A stretch of DNA of 64,000 bases from SURF-21 sp964462595 (GCA_964462595.1 CAYWXM010000060.1:1-64000), one strand, 5' to 3'. Shown: positions 43,387 through 52,254, counted from the stretch's first letter. Notes: a model not told the origin generated them from the sequence alone. A program made the numbers and translations.

Positions 43387-44254
43387 AAAGGTAAACGTGA
43401 TGATGAAGGTCATCGGGGCCGCCATCAAGGAACGCGATAAGAAGCCCATTCAGGAAATGGCTCTGCTTCAGGCGGAAGGCGGAGCGAACTGGCTTGATAT
43501 AAACCTGGGGCCCGCCACCAAGGAAGGGCCGGAAAAGATGCGTTTCGTGGTGGATGCGGTGCAGGAGGTAACCGACCTGCCCCTGGCTCTGGACACCATG
43601 AACGTGGAAGCTATGCAGGCGGGACTCGAGGCGGTCAAGGGCGAGGTCATGATCAACTCCATCTCCGCGCAGCAGGATCGTATGGAGCAGCTTATGCCCA
43701 TGGCCATCAAGTACAACGCCTGGATGGTGGGGCTGGTGCTCAATGCCCAGGGAAACGTCCCCCGTGATGCCAGCGAGAGGGTGGAGGTAGCCTACAACAT
43801 CCTGAGCATCGCCAAGGAATACGGCGTGCCCATGGACAAGATCCTCATCGACCCCATCGTGCTGCCTATAAGCGTCACCCAGGACCAGGTGCATGCGCTC
43901 GTTGACGCCATGGACATGCTGGAAGGCGTCTTTTCCGAGTTCGATCCGTCGCCGGGGACCGTGGTGGGGCTTTCAAACGTCTCCAACAGCGTGCCGGACA
44001 GCGAATTGTGCAGCCTCATCAACCGTACCCTGCTCGGCGTGCTCATGGCCAAAGGCCTGACGGCGGCGATAGTCGATCCCAACGATGAAGAGCTCATGGG
44101 TATTATAAACAAGAACAACGAGTACCAGATAATCGAGAAGATCGTTAAGGGCGAAGAGGTGGACGACAGCGATCCCCTCACCATAAAACTGCACAAGACG
44201 TACAAGGTCCTCATCGAGGAGACACTTTACGCACATTCTTACCTGGAGCTGTAA
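43370..44254 (+). CDS. acsE: Methyl-THF:corrinoid Fe-S protein methyltransferase
   Basis: AcsE moves the methyl group from methyl-THF to Co(I) of AcsCD. The 294-residue product is a pterin-binding TIM-barrel of the MetH/MtrH/DHPS type: MLIIGEKVNVM, GANWLDINLGPA (about residues 42-53), LALDTMNVEAM, INSISAQ and GLSNVSNSVPD (about 202-212, with the Asn implicated in catalysis). The length is usual for acetogens. Its first 17 bases lie inside lipA, with GGAGGAA upstream, so it is coupled to that gene. Confidence 0.94.
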   Translation: MLIIGEKVNVMMKVIGAAIKERDKKPIQEMALLQAEGGANWLDINLGPATKEGPEKMRFVVDAVQEVTDLPLALDTMNVEAMQAGLEAVKGEVMINSISAQQDRMEQLMPMAIKYNAWMVGLVLNAQGNVPRDASERVEVAYNILSIAKEYGVPMDKILIDPIVLPISVTQDQVHALVDAMDMLEGVFSEFDPSPGTVVGLSNVSNSVPDSELCSLINRTLLGVLMAKGLTAAIVDPNDEELMGIINKNNEYQIIEKIVKGEEVDDSDPLTIKLHKTYKVLIEETLYAHSYLEL

Positions 44255-44488
44255 GAGGATACGAGGGAGGAAGATAACGGGAGTCGAGGCCATTTTTCTC
44301 GCGGCCCCAATCCCCGGCCGGGGCGTGAATGGCGGATAACGCGAGCTGGTGCAGGTCCTGGCATCTCGCGCTGCGGCGCGTAAGCGGGACCGGACCCCGG
44401 GCTTGCGGCGCAGAACGCCTAACCCGGCCACATCCCGCGGGAAACAGACAGAGCGTTGGTTGTTAGTGGGAGGAAATGGGAGAAAAAA

Positions 44489-45010
44489 ATGAATGACGCA
44501 CCTGGTGGAGGCAAACAACGCTTCGCGGACCCCGATGATCTCGCGCCGTTGCAGGAGGTCCTGGACAGGTACAAGGAGGAAAAGGGAGCTCTCATCCCCC
44601 TGCTTCAGGACGCCCAGGAGGCGTACGGGTATCTGGACGAAAGGGTGATGAGGGCCCTGGCCAGGGGAGCTGGCTATCAGCTCAGCCAGGTGTACGGAGT
44701 CGCTACCTTTTATACGCAGTTCAGGTTGGAGCCCATAGGGGAGCACCTCATAAGGGTCTGCCACGGCACGGCATGCCACGTGGCAGGCGCGGAGCTCATC
44801 TCCGAGGAGATATCGAACTTCCTGGGCATAAAGGACGGACAGACCACCCCGGACGGGAAGTTCACCCTGGAGTCGGTGATGTGCGTGGGTGCATGTTCGC
44901 TGTCGCCTATCATGATCGTGGACGGGGATACGCACGGCAAGCTGAAGGCGGCGAACGTGCGCAAGATCATCAAGAAGTACAAGGGCGATAGCGGGGAGAC
45001 GGAAGAATGA
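44489..45010 (+). CDS. NuoE-like [2Fe-2S] subunit of NAD-linked formate dehydrogenase
   Basis: The 173-residue product is a NuoE/HoxE-type thioredoxin-fold protein: VYGVATFYTQFR (near residue 71), CHGTACHVAG (near 92) and CVGACSLSPIMIVDG (about 132-146) give the four Cys of the [2Fe-2S] cluster. It supports the adjacent NuoF-like flavoprotein. ATG 44489 has GGGAG before it. The 234-base gap upstream contains a perfect CCCCGGCCGGGG palindrome at 44313-44324. Confidence 0.9.
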   Translation: MNDAPGGGKQRFADPDDLAPLQEVLDRYKEEKGALIPLLQDAQEAYGYLDERVMRALARGAGYQLSQVYGVATFYTQFRLEPIGEHLIRVCHGTACHVAGAELISEEISNFLGIKDGQTTPDGKFTLESVMCVGACSLSPIMIVDGDTHGKLKAANVRKIIKKYKGDSGETEE

Positions 45011-46791
45011 ACGATAACGGGAAGACGAGGCTGGTGCTTGGTTACGGCACCTGTGGCATCGCCGCCGGGGCCGGCGTGGTAAAGGAAGCCCTGGAGAAAG
45101 AGCTGGCGACGGGGAAATACGACGCCTGCCTGGACATCGCCGGCTGCATGGGGGCCTGTTTCAGGGAACCCATAGTAGAGGTGAAAAAACCGGATGGCAG
45201 CTCGGTGGCTTACGGAGACCTCACGCCCAAGCGGGTTCCCCAACTCCTGGAGGCGGTGGCCAGTGGAGAGGTGATCGAGGACTGGGTGGTAAGGCGCTCC
45301 GACGACAAGGATGCGGGAGAGGGAGACTTTTTCGCCAACCAGCACCGCATCGTGCTGCGCAATTGCGGCAACATAAACCCCGAGAGCATAGAGGAATACA
45401 TAGCCGTCGGCGGATACGATGCGGCGAGAAAGGCCCTGACCTCCATGCCCCCCGAGGAGGTCATCGACGAGGTGGCGAAATCCGGTATCCGGGGGCGCGG
45501 TGGGGCCGGGTTCCCCACCGGCACCAAGTGGGGGTTCGCGCGCAAGGCGAAGGGGGACCAGAAGTACCTGGTATGCAACGCGGATGAAGGAGACCCCGGA
45601 GCTTTCATGGACCGCAGCGTCCTGGAGGGTGATCCCCATGCCGTCATCGAGGGGATGATCATAGCGGGATACGCCATCGGGGCCACCCAGGCATATATAT
45701 ACTGTCGCGCCGAGTACCCACTGGCCCTCAAGAGGCTGGATATCGCCATCGCCGCCTGCCACGAGTGGGGCTACCTGGGCAAGGGTATCTTCGGCACAGA
45801 CTGGGATTTCGACATCAAGATCAAGAAAGGGGCCGGCGCTTTCGTCTGCGGCGAGGAGACGGCGCTCATTGCCTCCATAGAGGGCAAGCGGGGAATGCCC
45901 AGGCCGCGCCCACCCTTTCCGGCCAACGAGGGGCTGTGGGGAAAACCCACTAATATCAACAACGTGGAGACGCTGGCGGCGGTATCGTGGATCATCGCCA
46001 ACGGAGGTGACAAGTACGCGAGCATAGGAACGGAAAAGAGCAAGGGGACCAAAGTCTTCTGCCTCGCCGGGAAGATCCGCCGCAGCGGACTGGCCGAGGT
46101 GCCCATGGGTTATACCCTGAGGCAGGTCATATTCGACGTCGGAGGCGGGGTCATCGAGGGCCGCGACTTCAAGGCCATACAGATGGGTGGCCCCTCGGGC
46201 GGCTGCCTGCCGGCCAGCCTTCTGGATACCGAGGTCGATTACGAGGCCATCACGGCTACCGGCGCCATAATGGGATCGGGCGGCATGATCGTGGCCGACT
46301 CCACCACCTGCATGGTGGACCTCGCCCGCTACTTCCTCTCCTTCACCCAGGAGGAGAGCTGTGGGAAGTGCGTGCCCTGCCGCATAGGGACCAAGCGCAT
46401 GCTGGAGATACTCACGCGTATCTGCGAGGGGAAAGGGGAGCCGGAGGACCTGGAGAGGCTGGAGGTGCTGGCAGAAGATATCAAAGCGGGCAGCCTGTGT
46501 GCCCTGGGAGGGACCGCTCCCAATCCCGTGCTGACCACGCTGAAATATTTCCGCAACGAATACGAGGACCATATCTTCGCCAAGAAATGCACGGCGGGCG
46601 TATGCCCCGCCCTTATCACCATCTATATCGACGAGGAAAAATGCACGGGATGTGGCGCCTGCGTCAAGGTATGCCCGGTAGGCGCGATATCGGGAGAAAA
46701 GAAGAAGCCGCACTCCATCGACCCGGACACATGTATTCGCTGCAAGTTATGCATAAGCCGGTGTCCGGAAGACGCTATCTACGCGGAATGA
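45007..46791 (+). CDS. NuoF-like NADH/FMN subunit with extra ferredoxin domains
   Basis: The 594-residue product is of the HydB/NuoF type: an N-terminal thioredoxin-like [2Fe-2S] domain (Cys in GTCGIAAG and AGCMGACFREP), then the FMN/NADH domain with GRGGAGFPTGTKW (about residues 161-173) and ADEGDPGAFMDR, an SLBB region, the [4Fe-4S] motif ESCGKCVPCRIGTKR (near 452) and two C-terminal ferredoxin motifs (CTGCGACVKVCP, CIRCKLCISRCP). It would pass electrons between NAD(H), ferredoxin and FdhA. Its ATG overlaps the nuoE-like stop. Confidence 0.92.
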   Translation: MNDNGKTRLVLGYGTCGIAAGAGVVKEALEKELATGKYDACLDIAGCMGACFREPIVEVKKPDGSSVAYGDLTPKRVPQLLEAVASGEVIEDWVVRRSDDKDAGEGDFFANQHRIVLRNCGNINPESIEEYIAVGGYDAARKALTSMPPEEVIDEVAKSGIRGRGGAGFPTGTKWGFARKAKGDQKYLVCNADEGDPGAFMDRSVLEGDPHAVIEGMIIAGYAIGATQAYIYCRAEYPLALKRLDIAIAACHEWGYLGKGIFGTDWDFDIKIKKGAGAFVCGEETALIASIEGKRGMPRPRPPFPANEGLWGKPTNINNVETLAAVSWIIANGGDKYASIGTEKSKGTKVFCLAGKIRRSGLAEVPMGYTLRQVIFDVGGGVIEGRDFKAIQMGGPSGGCLPASLLDTEVDYEAITATGAIMGSGGMIVADSTTCMVDLARYFLSFTQEESCGKCVPCRIGTKRMLEILTRICEGKGEPEDLERLEVLAEDIKAGSLCALGGTAPNPVLTTLKYFRNEYEDHIFAKKCTAGVCPALITIYIDEEKCTGCGACVKVCPVGAISGEKKKPHSIDPDTCIRCKLCISRCPEDAIYAE

Positions 46792-46801
46792 GGTGGCAGG
46801 A

Positions 46802-49534
46802 ATGGAAACTATCCACGTGAACATAGACGGCCGGGATATCACGACCACCAACGAACACACCATCCTGGAAGCCGCGAGGGAGAATGGCATACGCATACCC
46901 AGCCTGTGCCACGAACAGCGGCTGGAGCCCTACGGAGCCTGCCGCATCTGCCTGGTGGAAGTGGAGGGCGCGAGGGGGCTTCTCCCTTCCTGCTGCACCA
47001 AGGTAACGGACGGGATGGTGGTGCATACCACCACCGATCAACTGGTAAGGCTGAGGCGGACGATACTGGAGCTTATCCTGTCCGACCACCCCAAGGACTG
47101 TATGACCTGCGAGAGCTCGGGCAATTGCGAACTGCAGGACCTGGCCTACGAGTACGGGATAAAGGAAGTGCGCTTCCAGGGAGAAGAGCATCATTACGAG
47201 GTGCTCGACGATAACCCGCTGATCGAGCGCGACTACGATAAGTGCATCCTGTGCGGCCGCTGCATCCGCATCTGCCGCGAGGTGCAGGGCGTGGGCGTCT
47301 ACGATTTCGTCAACCGGGGGTTTGACGCGGTGCCCGGGATACCCTACGAAAAGCCGATGACGGAGTCTCCCTGTGAGTTCTGCGGCCAGTGCGTATCCGC
47401 CTGCCCCACGGGAGCGATTATCTCCATACCCTCCAAGGGCAGAGGCCGCTCCTGGCAGATCGAGAAGGTCAGGACGACCTGCCCTTATTGCGGGTGTGGC
47501 TGCCAGCTGGACCTGCACGTGCGGGAAGGAGAGATCGTGGAGGTGTCCTCGCCGGTCATGGTGGGGCCGGGAGAGGGCAATCTCTGCGTGAAGGGGCGCT
47601 ACGGATATCCCTTCACACAGCACGAGGACCGCCTGAAGACGCCGTTGATCAGGAAAGACGGCGAACTGGTGCCCGCTACGTGGGAGGAGGCGCTGGAGAC
47701 GGTCGCCAAGCATATCAACAAGGCCATGGACGACAGGGGACCGGAAAGCGTAGCCTTCCTGAGCTCCGCGAAATGCACAAACGAGGAGAATTACCTGCTC
47801 ATGAAGCTTGCCCGCGCGGGAGTCGGCACCAATAACGTAGACCACTGTGCCCGCCTGTGCCATGCGTCCACCGTGGCCGGCCTGGCAAAGGCTTTCGGGA
47901 GCGGCGCCATGACCAATTCCATCGATGACCTGGAAAAGGCCGGCTGCATCCTGGCTATCGGCTCCAATACCACCGAGAGCCATCCCATCGTGGGCTTGCG
48001 CGTGAAGAGAGCGGTGATGCAGAACGACTGCAAGCTTATCGTGGCCGACCCGCGCCATATACGCCTCTGCTATTACGCCGATCAGTGGATGCGGCAAAAG
48101 CCGGGCACCGACGTGGCCCTCCTCAACGGTATGATGAACGTGATCCTGGCCGAGGGCCTGGCGGACGAGGAGTTCATAAGCCAGCGAACCGAGAACTTCG
48201 AGGAATTCAAGAAGGTCATCGAGGGGTACCCGCCCGAGAGGGTAGCCGATATATGCGGGGTAGCGGCTGAAGATATCCGCCGCGCTGCGCGCACCTTCGC
48301 CGAGGCCGATAGCGCCGCCATAATATATGCCATGGGCATAACCCAGCATACCACCGGCGTCGACAACGTCCTGTCCACGGCCAACCTGGCCATGATCACG
48401 GGCAACCTGGGCAAAGAGGGCGGGGGGGTGAATCCCCTGCGAGGTCAGAACAACGTGCAGGGAGCCTGCGATGTGGGAGCCCTTCCCAACGTCTTCACTG
48501 GCTACCAGTCCGTTTCTGACCCCGCGGTAAGGAGCAAGTTCGAGGAAACCTGGGGGGTGGACTATCTGCCTGGTAACCCCGGTCTGACGATCATGGAGAT
48601 GATGGAGGGCGCCGAGAAAGGGGACATCAGCGTTCTCTATATCATGGGTGAGAACCCAGCTCTTTCCGACCCCGACACGGCCCACCTCCTCGAATGCCTG
48701 CAAAAACTGGAGTTCCTGGTGGTGCAGGATATCTTCCTCTCCGAGACGGCCCGATACGCGGACGTGGTGCTGCCGTCCTCTTCCTTCGCCGAGAAAGAGG
48801 GGACCTTTACCAATACCGACCGTCGCGTTTTAAGGGTGCGCAAGGCACTGGAGCCCCCGGGTGACGCCAGGGAGGATTCCTGGATAATAGCCCAAGTGGC
48901 ACAGAGGCTGGGCTACGATATGGGAGACGTGTCGGCGGCGCGGGTGATGGACGAAATAGCCTCCCTCACCCCCTCCTACGGAGGGGTATCGTACGCGAGG
49001 CTGGATAAGGAGGGCGAACTGAGATGGCCCTGCCCGAGCTCGGACCACCCCGGAACCCCCGTCCTTCATGTAGGCAAATTTACCAGGGGCAAAGGTCTTT
49101 TCAGCCCGGTGGAGTTCAAGACGCCCGCAGAGATGCCCGACGAAGAATACCCGTTCGTGCTGACCACGGGAAGGCTGCTCACGCATTTCCATACCGGTAC
49201 CATGTCCCGTCACGTGGATGAGCTGGACGAATTGGAGCCGCGCAACCGCTTGTGGCTGAATCCCACCGACGCCGGTAAACTTGGTGTCGAAAACGGCGAG
49301 GAAGTGGCCGTGCAGTCGCGCCGTGGCGCGATAAAGCTGGAGGCGATGGTGACGGACAGAGTGGCGGAAGGCGTGGTCTTCGTGCCCTTCCATTTCCGGG
49401 AATCTCCCGCCAACGCGTTGACGAACCCGGCCCTGGATCCCGTGGCCAAGATACCGGAGTTCAAAGTCGCCGCGGTGCGGATACTGAAGGGTGATTCCAT
49501 GGCGGGAGTTGAATTCATCTCCATGGCGACATGA
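46802..49534 (+). CDS. fdhA: Mo/W-bisMGD formate dehydrogenase alpha subunit (Cys type)
   Basis: The 910-residue product combines an N-terminal NuoG-like region ([2Fe-2S] CHEQRLEPYGACRICLVE; CMTCESSGNCELQDLA; CILCGRCIRICREV; CEFCGQCVSACPTGAI) with a molybdopterin oxidoreductase starting CPYCGCGCQLDLHV. The active-site region DHCARLCHASTVAGLAKAFG aligns with E. coli FdhF, and the Sec position is Cys 353 (TGC 47858-47860). It should interconvert CO2 and formate, with NuoE/NuoF partners handling NAD(H) and ferredoxin. ATG 46802 is used; GTG 46793 is possible. Confidence 0.93.
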   Translation: METIHVNIDGRDITTTNEHTILEAARENGIRIPSLCHEQRLEPYGACRICLVEVEGARGLLPSCCTKVTDGMVVHTTTDQLVRLRRTILELILSDHPKDCMTCESSGNCELQDLAYEYGIKEVRFQGEEHHYEVLDDNPLIERDYDKCILCGRCIRICREVQGVGVYDFVNRGFDAVPGIPYEKPMTESPCEFCGQCVSACPTGAIISIPSKGRGRSWQIEKVRTTCPYCGCGCQLDLHVREGEIVEVSSPVMVGPGEGNLCVKGRYGYPFTQHEDRLKTPLIRKDGELVPATWEEALETVAKHINKAMDDRGPESVAFLSSAKCTNEENYLLMKLARAGVGTNNVDHCARLCHASTVAGLAKAFGSGAMTNSIDDLEKAGCILAIGSNTTESHPIVGLRVKRAVMQNDCKLIVADPRHIRLCYYADQWMRQKPGTDVALLNGMMNVILAEGLADEEFISQRTENFEEFKKVIEGYPPERVADICGVAAEDIRRAARTFAEADSAAIIYAMGITQHTTGVDNVLSTANLAMITGNLGKEGGGVNPLRGQNNVQGACDVGALPNVFTGYQSVSDPAVRSKFEETWGVDYLPGNPGLTIMEMMEGAEKGDISVLYIMGENPALSDPDTAHLLECLQKLEFLVVQDIFLSETARYADVVLPSSSFAEKEGTFTNTDRRVLRVRKALEPPGDAREDSWIIAQVAQRLGYDMGDVSAARVMDEIASLTPSYGGVSYARLDKEGELRWPCPSSDHPGTPVLHVGKFTRGKGLFSPVEFKTPAEMPDEEYPFVLTTGRLLTHFHTGTMSRHVDELDELEPRNRLWLNPTDAGKLGVENGEEVAVQSRRGAIKLEAMVTDRVAEGVVFVPFHFRESPANALTNPALDPVAKIPEFKVAAVRILKGDSMAGVEFISMAT

Positions 49535-49565
49535 TGGAGCTCCGGGCCGGTAGAAGCAGTTTATA

Positions 49566-49594
49566 CTGACCGGGGATTGTTTCGATGGTAGAAT
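49566..49594 (+). promoter_or_regulatory. Candidate promoter before the acyl-CoA ligase-like gene
   Basis: CTGACC (49566-49571) and TAGAAT (49589-49594) are 17 bases apart and match consensus at four and five positions. The start of the next gene is about 95 bases downstream of the expected start site. Confidence 0.35.
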
Positions 49595-49695
49595 ATAAAC
49601 GGACCGGGGCAGGCGGGAGCGCTTGGATGCGCCAGTTAAAGGGTATGTTTCTATAGAGGTGCCGTAGTGAATCGCGTAAACGGGAGAGATGTTAT

Positions 49696-51207
49696 ATGAA
49701 TCTATACCAGAATCTCGTGAGGACGGCGGAAAAGAATCCTGATACCACGGCGATCTTTTTCGGGCACGACACCATATCCTATGGGGAACTGCTGGCGCAC
49801 ACCAACCGTCTGGCCAATGGCCTGCACGGCCTGGGGGTGGACGAGAATTCCAAGGTCGCCATTCTCCTCCGCAACGTGCCCGAATTTGTTATCTCCTATT
49901 ACGCGATCCTGGCCCTCGGCGCCACGGTGGTGCCCCTGTGCTACATGTGCTTGATCGAGGAGGTCGACAAGATAGTATGTGATTCCAACGTCGAGACGAT
50001 GATAACCAACTTTGAATTCGACGACCTCGTAAAGGAGCTGCAGTCATCCATGTGCTCCGAAGTTCAACGCATCATCGTCAAGGACGCGCCGGAGCTGGAG
50101 GGGGTCATAGCCTACGAGAAGCTCGTGGAGGGCCAATCCGAGAAGCTGGAGGCCGCCAGCAGGGAAGAGGACGACGTGGCGGTTATCCTTTATGCGCCCA
50201 CGTCTTCCAGGGTGGTCAGGGGGTGTATGCTCACCCACCGCAATCTCGATTGGAACGCCGAAGTGATGTCAAGGCAATGCTCTTTGACGAGCGAGGACGT
50301 GGTCATGGCGGTGCTGCCCTTTTTCGCGGTTTACGGCCAGAGCTGCGTAATGAATTCCTCCATAAAGGCGGGGGCGAGCCTGGTGATGCACGAATCGTTT
50401 ATCCCCGGAGAGGTGCTCAAGGCCCTGCAACACGAGCAGGTCACCGTGTTCTTCGGGGTACCGACGATGTTCGTCTACATCCTCAATCACCCGCTCATCT
50501 ACCAGTACGACCTGGGCTCGGTGCGCTTGTGGTTCACGGGTGGAGCGCCCTTCCCTCGCGAGGTCATGGACCGCTGGAACAACGAGCTGGGCTCGAGGAT
50601 CTACGAAGGCTACGGGCTGACGGAGGCCGCGCCCCTGGTGACCATGCAGCCACTGGGCGGGCCATACAAGATCGGATCTATCGGGATTTCACCCGATGAC
50701 CTCGAGGTGAGGGTAATAGACGAGGAAGGAAAGGAGCTCGAACGCGGCGAGGTCGGAGAATTGATCGTGAAGGGCCCTAACGTCATGAAAGGGTATTACA
50801 GCAAGCAGGACGAGACGGATAAGGTCTTGAAGGATGGTTGGCTTCACACGGGCGACATGGTCTATATCGACGAAGATGGTTTCGTCTTCATCGTAGGCCG
50901 TAAGAAAGACCTGATAATAAGGGGTGGGTTCAATATCTACCCCAGGGAGATAGAGGAAGTCCTCGTCTCGCATCCCCTTATATCCGAGGCGGCGGTGGTG
51001 GGGATCCCCAACAAGTACCTGGGCGAGGAAGTGAAGGCCTACGTTAAGCAGAAGCCGGGCTCCAACCTGACCGAGGAGCAGGTGCTCGAGTTCTGCGAGG
51101 AGCACCTGCCCTATTACAAGACCCCCAAGTTCGTGGTCTTCGTGAGGTCTTTCAAGAAGGATCCCTCGGGTCAGATCCTCAAGGACCTCATCGAGGAGGA
51201 AACCTGA
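49696..51207 (+). CDS. ANL superfamily acyl-CoA synthetase-like protein with eroded active-site motifs
   Basis: The 503-residue product has the whole fold of AMP-forming acyl-CoA synthetases. Motifs GYGLTEAAP, WLHTGDMVYID and GRKKDLIIRGGFNIYPREIEE are intact. However, the phosphate-binding loop, normally YTSGTTGxPKG, reads YAPTSSRVVRG (residues 166-176), and the C-terminal catalytic Lys of SGKILR is Gln in SGQILK (residue 493, codon 51172-51174). It may not form adenylates and could act only in thioester formation, have another substrate, or be regulatory. It lies alone after fdhA and ends at a strong terminator. Confidence 0.85.
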   Translation: MNLYQNLVRTAEKNPDTTAIFFGHDTISYGELLAHTNRLANGLHGLGVDENSKVAILLRNVPEFVISYYAILALGATVVPLCYMCLIEEVDKIVCDSNVETMITNFEFDDLVKELQSSMCSEVQRIIVKDAPELEGVIAYEKLVEGQSEKLEAASREEDDVAVILYAPTSSRVVRGCMLTHRNLDWNAEVMSRQCSLTSEDVVMAVLPFFAVYGQSCVMNSSIKAGASLVMHESFIPGEVLKALQHEQVTVFFGVPTMFVYILNHPLIYQYDLGSVRLWFTGGAPFPREVMDRWNNELGSRIYEGYGLTEAAPLVTMQPLGGPYKIGSIGISPDDLEVRVIDEEGKELERGEVGELIVKGPNVMKGYYSKQDETDKVLKDGWLHTGDMVYIDEDGFVFIVGRKKDLIIRGGFNIYPREIEEVLVSHPLISEAAVVGIPNKYLGEEVKAYVKQKPGSNLTEEQVLEFCEEHLPYYKTPKFVVFVRSFKKDPSGQILKDLIEEET

Positions 51208-51265
51208 GCGTGGCTGCTTCATAAAGGCGTCGTGACGAGAAGCCTGGCAGCAAGACAAGTATAAT

Positions 51266-51296
51266 GGGGAGCGGTTAACGCTCCCTTTCGTTTTTT
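51266..51296 (+). terminator. Rho-independent terminator
   Basis: GGGAGCG (51267-51273) pairs perfectly with CGCTCCC (51279-51285) across loop GTTAA, followed by TTTCGTTTTTT. This is a strong intrinsic terminator for the acyl-CoA ligase-like gene. Confidence 0.88.
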
Positions 51297-51412
51297 ACGC
51301 ATGGGGTACGAGCCGGTTGATGTCTCGAGATAAGCGGCGGTATTTCTGATTTCTTGCGCGCAAGCGGAGAAGCGCTATCGAGAGAACGCCGGCGGGAGGA
51401 TCGGAGACTCGC

Positions 51413-52048
51413 TTGAACGGGTCGTTCGTGGACAGGCTGCTGGACTGGTTGATGCCCCTCTTTTCCAACTGGGGCTATCTCGTTGTGTTCGCGGGCGTTT
51501 TTCTGGAGAGCATTTTCCTCACCGGCTGGATAGCGCCGGGTACGACCGTCATCCTCATAGGCAGTTTTTTCGCCGCCCAGGGGGAACTGAACATCTTCAT
51601 GCTCTGGGCGACAAGTGTCGTTGCCGCGCTTCTCGGCGATAACGTGGGATATTTTATCGGCCGCAGGATGGGCCGCGAAGCGGTGGAGAGATACGAGAGA
51701 AGGCCGAAGCTGCGTGTAGGCATGGAGAGGAGTCAGCACTTCTTTGCCCGCTATGGCGGCATTACCGTCCTCTTCGGACGCATGATCTCCGGGGTGGATG
51801 CCTTTATACCGCTTACCGCGGGGATAAACGGCATGCCCCACTGGAAGTACATGGTATATGATACCCCGGGCGCCATGTTGTGGTCCGGCGTTTTCTGCGC
51901 ACTGGGATACTTCTTCGGGGAGAACTGGCAGACCATAGACGAGGTCATCAACTGGCTGGGATGGGGAGCGCTCGGCATCCTGGCGTTGATCGTGATCGCG
52001 GCCTACCTTATCAACCGCCGCAGAAAGGAAAAGGAACAAGCCATGTGA
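51413..52048 (+). CDS. DedA family membrane protein
   Basis: The 211-residue product belongs to the DedA/VTT (SNARE-associated) family: LESIFLTGWIAPGTTVILIGSFFAAQGELN (about residues 29-58), GDNVGYFIGRRMGREAVERY and RYGGITVLFGRMISGVDAFIPLTAGINGMP (about 116-145). DedA proteins include undecaprenyl-phosphate or lipid flippases that depend on proton motive force. TTG at 51413 is the likely start, with GGAG eight bases upstream and a further GGGAGGAT behind it. It is separated from the Mrp operon by about 200 bases with an independent promoter. Confidence 0.85.
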   Translation: MNGSFVDRLLDWLMPLFSNWGYLVVFAGVFLESIFLTGWIAPGTTVILIGSFFAAQGELNIFMLWATSVVAALLGDNVGYFIGRRMGREAVERYERRPKLRVGMERSQHFFARYGGITVLFGRMISGVDAFIPLTAGINGMPHWKYMVYDTPGAMLWSGVFCALGYFFGENWQTIDEVINWLGWGALGILALIVIAAYLINRRRKEKEQAM

Positions 52049-52156
52049 AACAATGGCTGAAAGGAACGCCGGGACCGCAACTCAGGCTGCCTGGCTTTGC
52101 CGGGATTGCGTTGCCGCAGGGGCGATATCTATGCGGGCCAGCTCGGCGGGAGGAGT

Positions 52157-52186
52157 TTTACAGGCTTTCAGGGCTTGTGATAGAAT
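52157..52186 (+). promoter_or_regulatory. Promoter of the Mrp-type antiporter operon
   Basis: TTTACA (52157-52162) and TAGAAT (52181-52186) are 18 bases apart, each five of six to consensus. The start near 52193 leaves a leader of about 62 bases to the GTG of the MrpE gene. A perfect inverted repeat covers the -10 box and start point. Confidence 0.65.
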
Positions 52187-52198
52187 CACGCTGATTCT
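52182..52198 (+). promoter_or_regulatory. Candidate operator, 7-bp inverted repeat over the Mrp promoter
   Basis: AGAATCA (52182-52188), CGC, TGATTCT (52192-52198) is a perfect inverted repeat overlapping the -10 box and expected transcription start. Such placement fits a repressor-binding site, although a small RNA hairpin at the 5' end is also possible. The binding protein is unknown. Confidence 0.5.
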
Positions 52199-52254
52199 TA
52201 GGCTGCATTGGCTGTTTTATATGGGTAAACTCGATCGTTTTCGGGAGTTATGCA

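Noticed and set aside
44313..44324. CCCCGGCCGGGG palindrome as a terminator between acsE and the nuoE-like gene
   Set aside because: It has no loop beyond the palindrome centre and no U-run; it may be chance in GC-rich DNA or a protein site, so no feature is called.
47858..47860. Selenocysteine codon in fdhA
   Set aside because: The active-site codon is TGC (Cys), not TGA, and no in-frame TGA occurs in the gene.
44710..48703. Two long minus-strand open frames opposite nuoE-, nuoF- and fdhA-like genes
   Set aside because: The plus-strand products carry complete motifs; the antisense translations are compositional artefacts.
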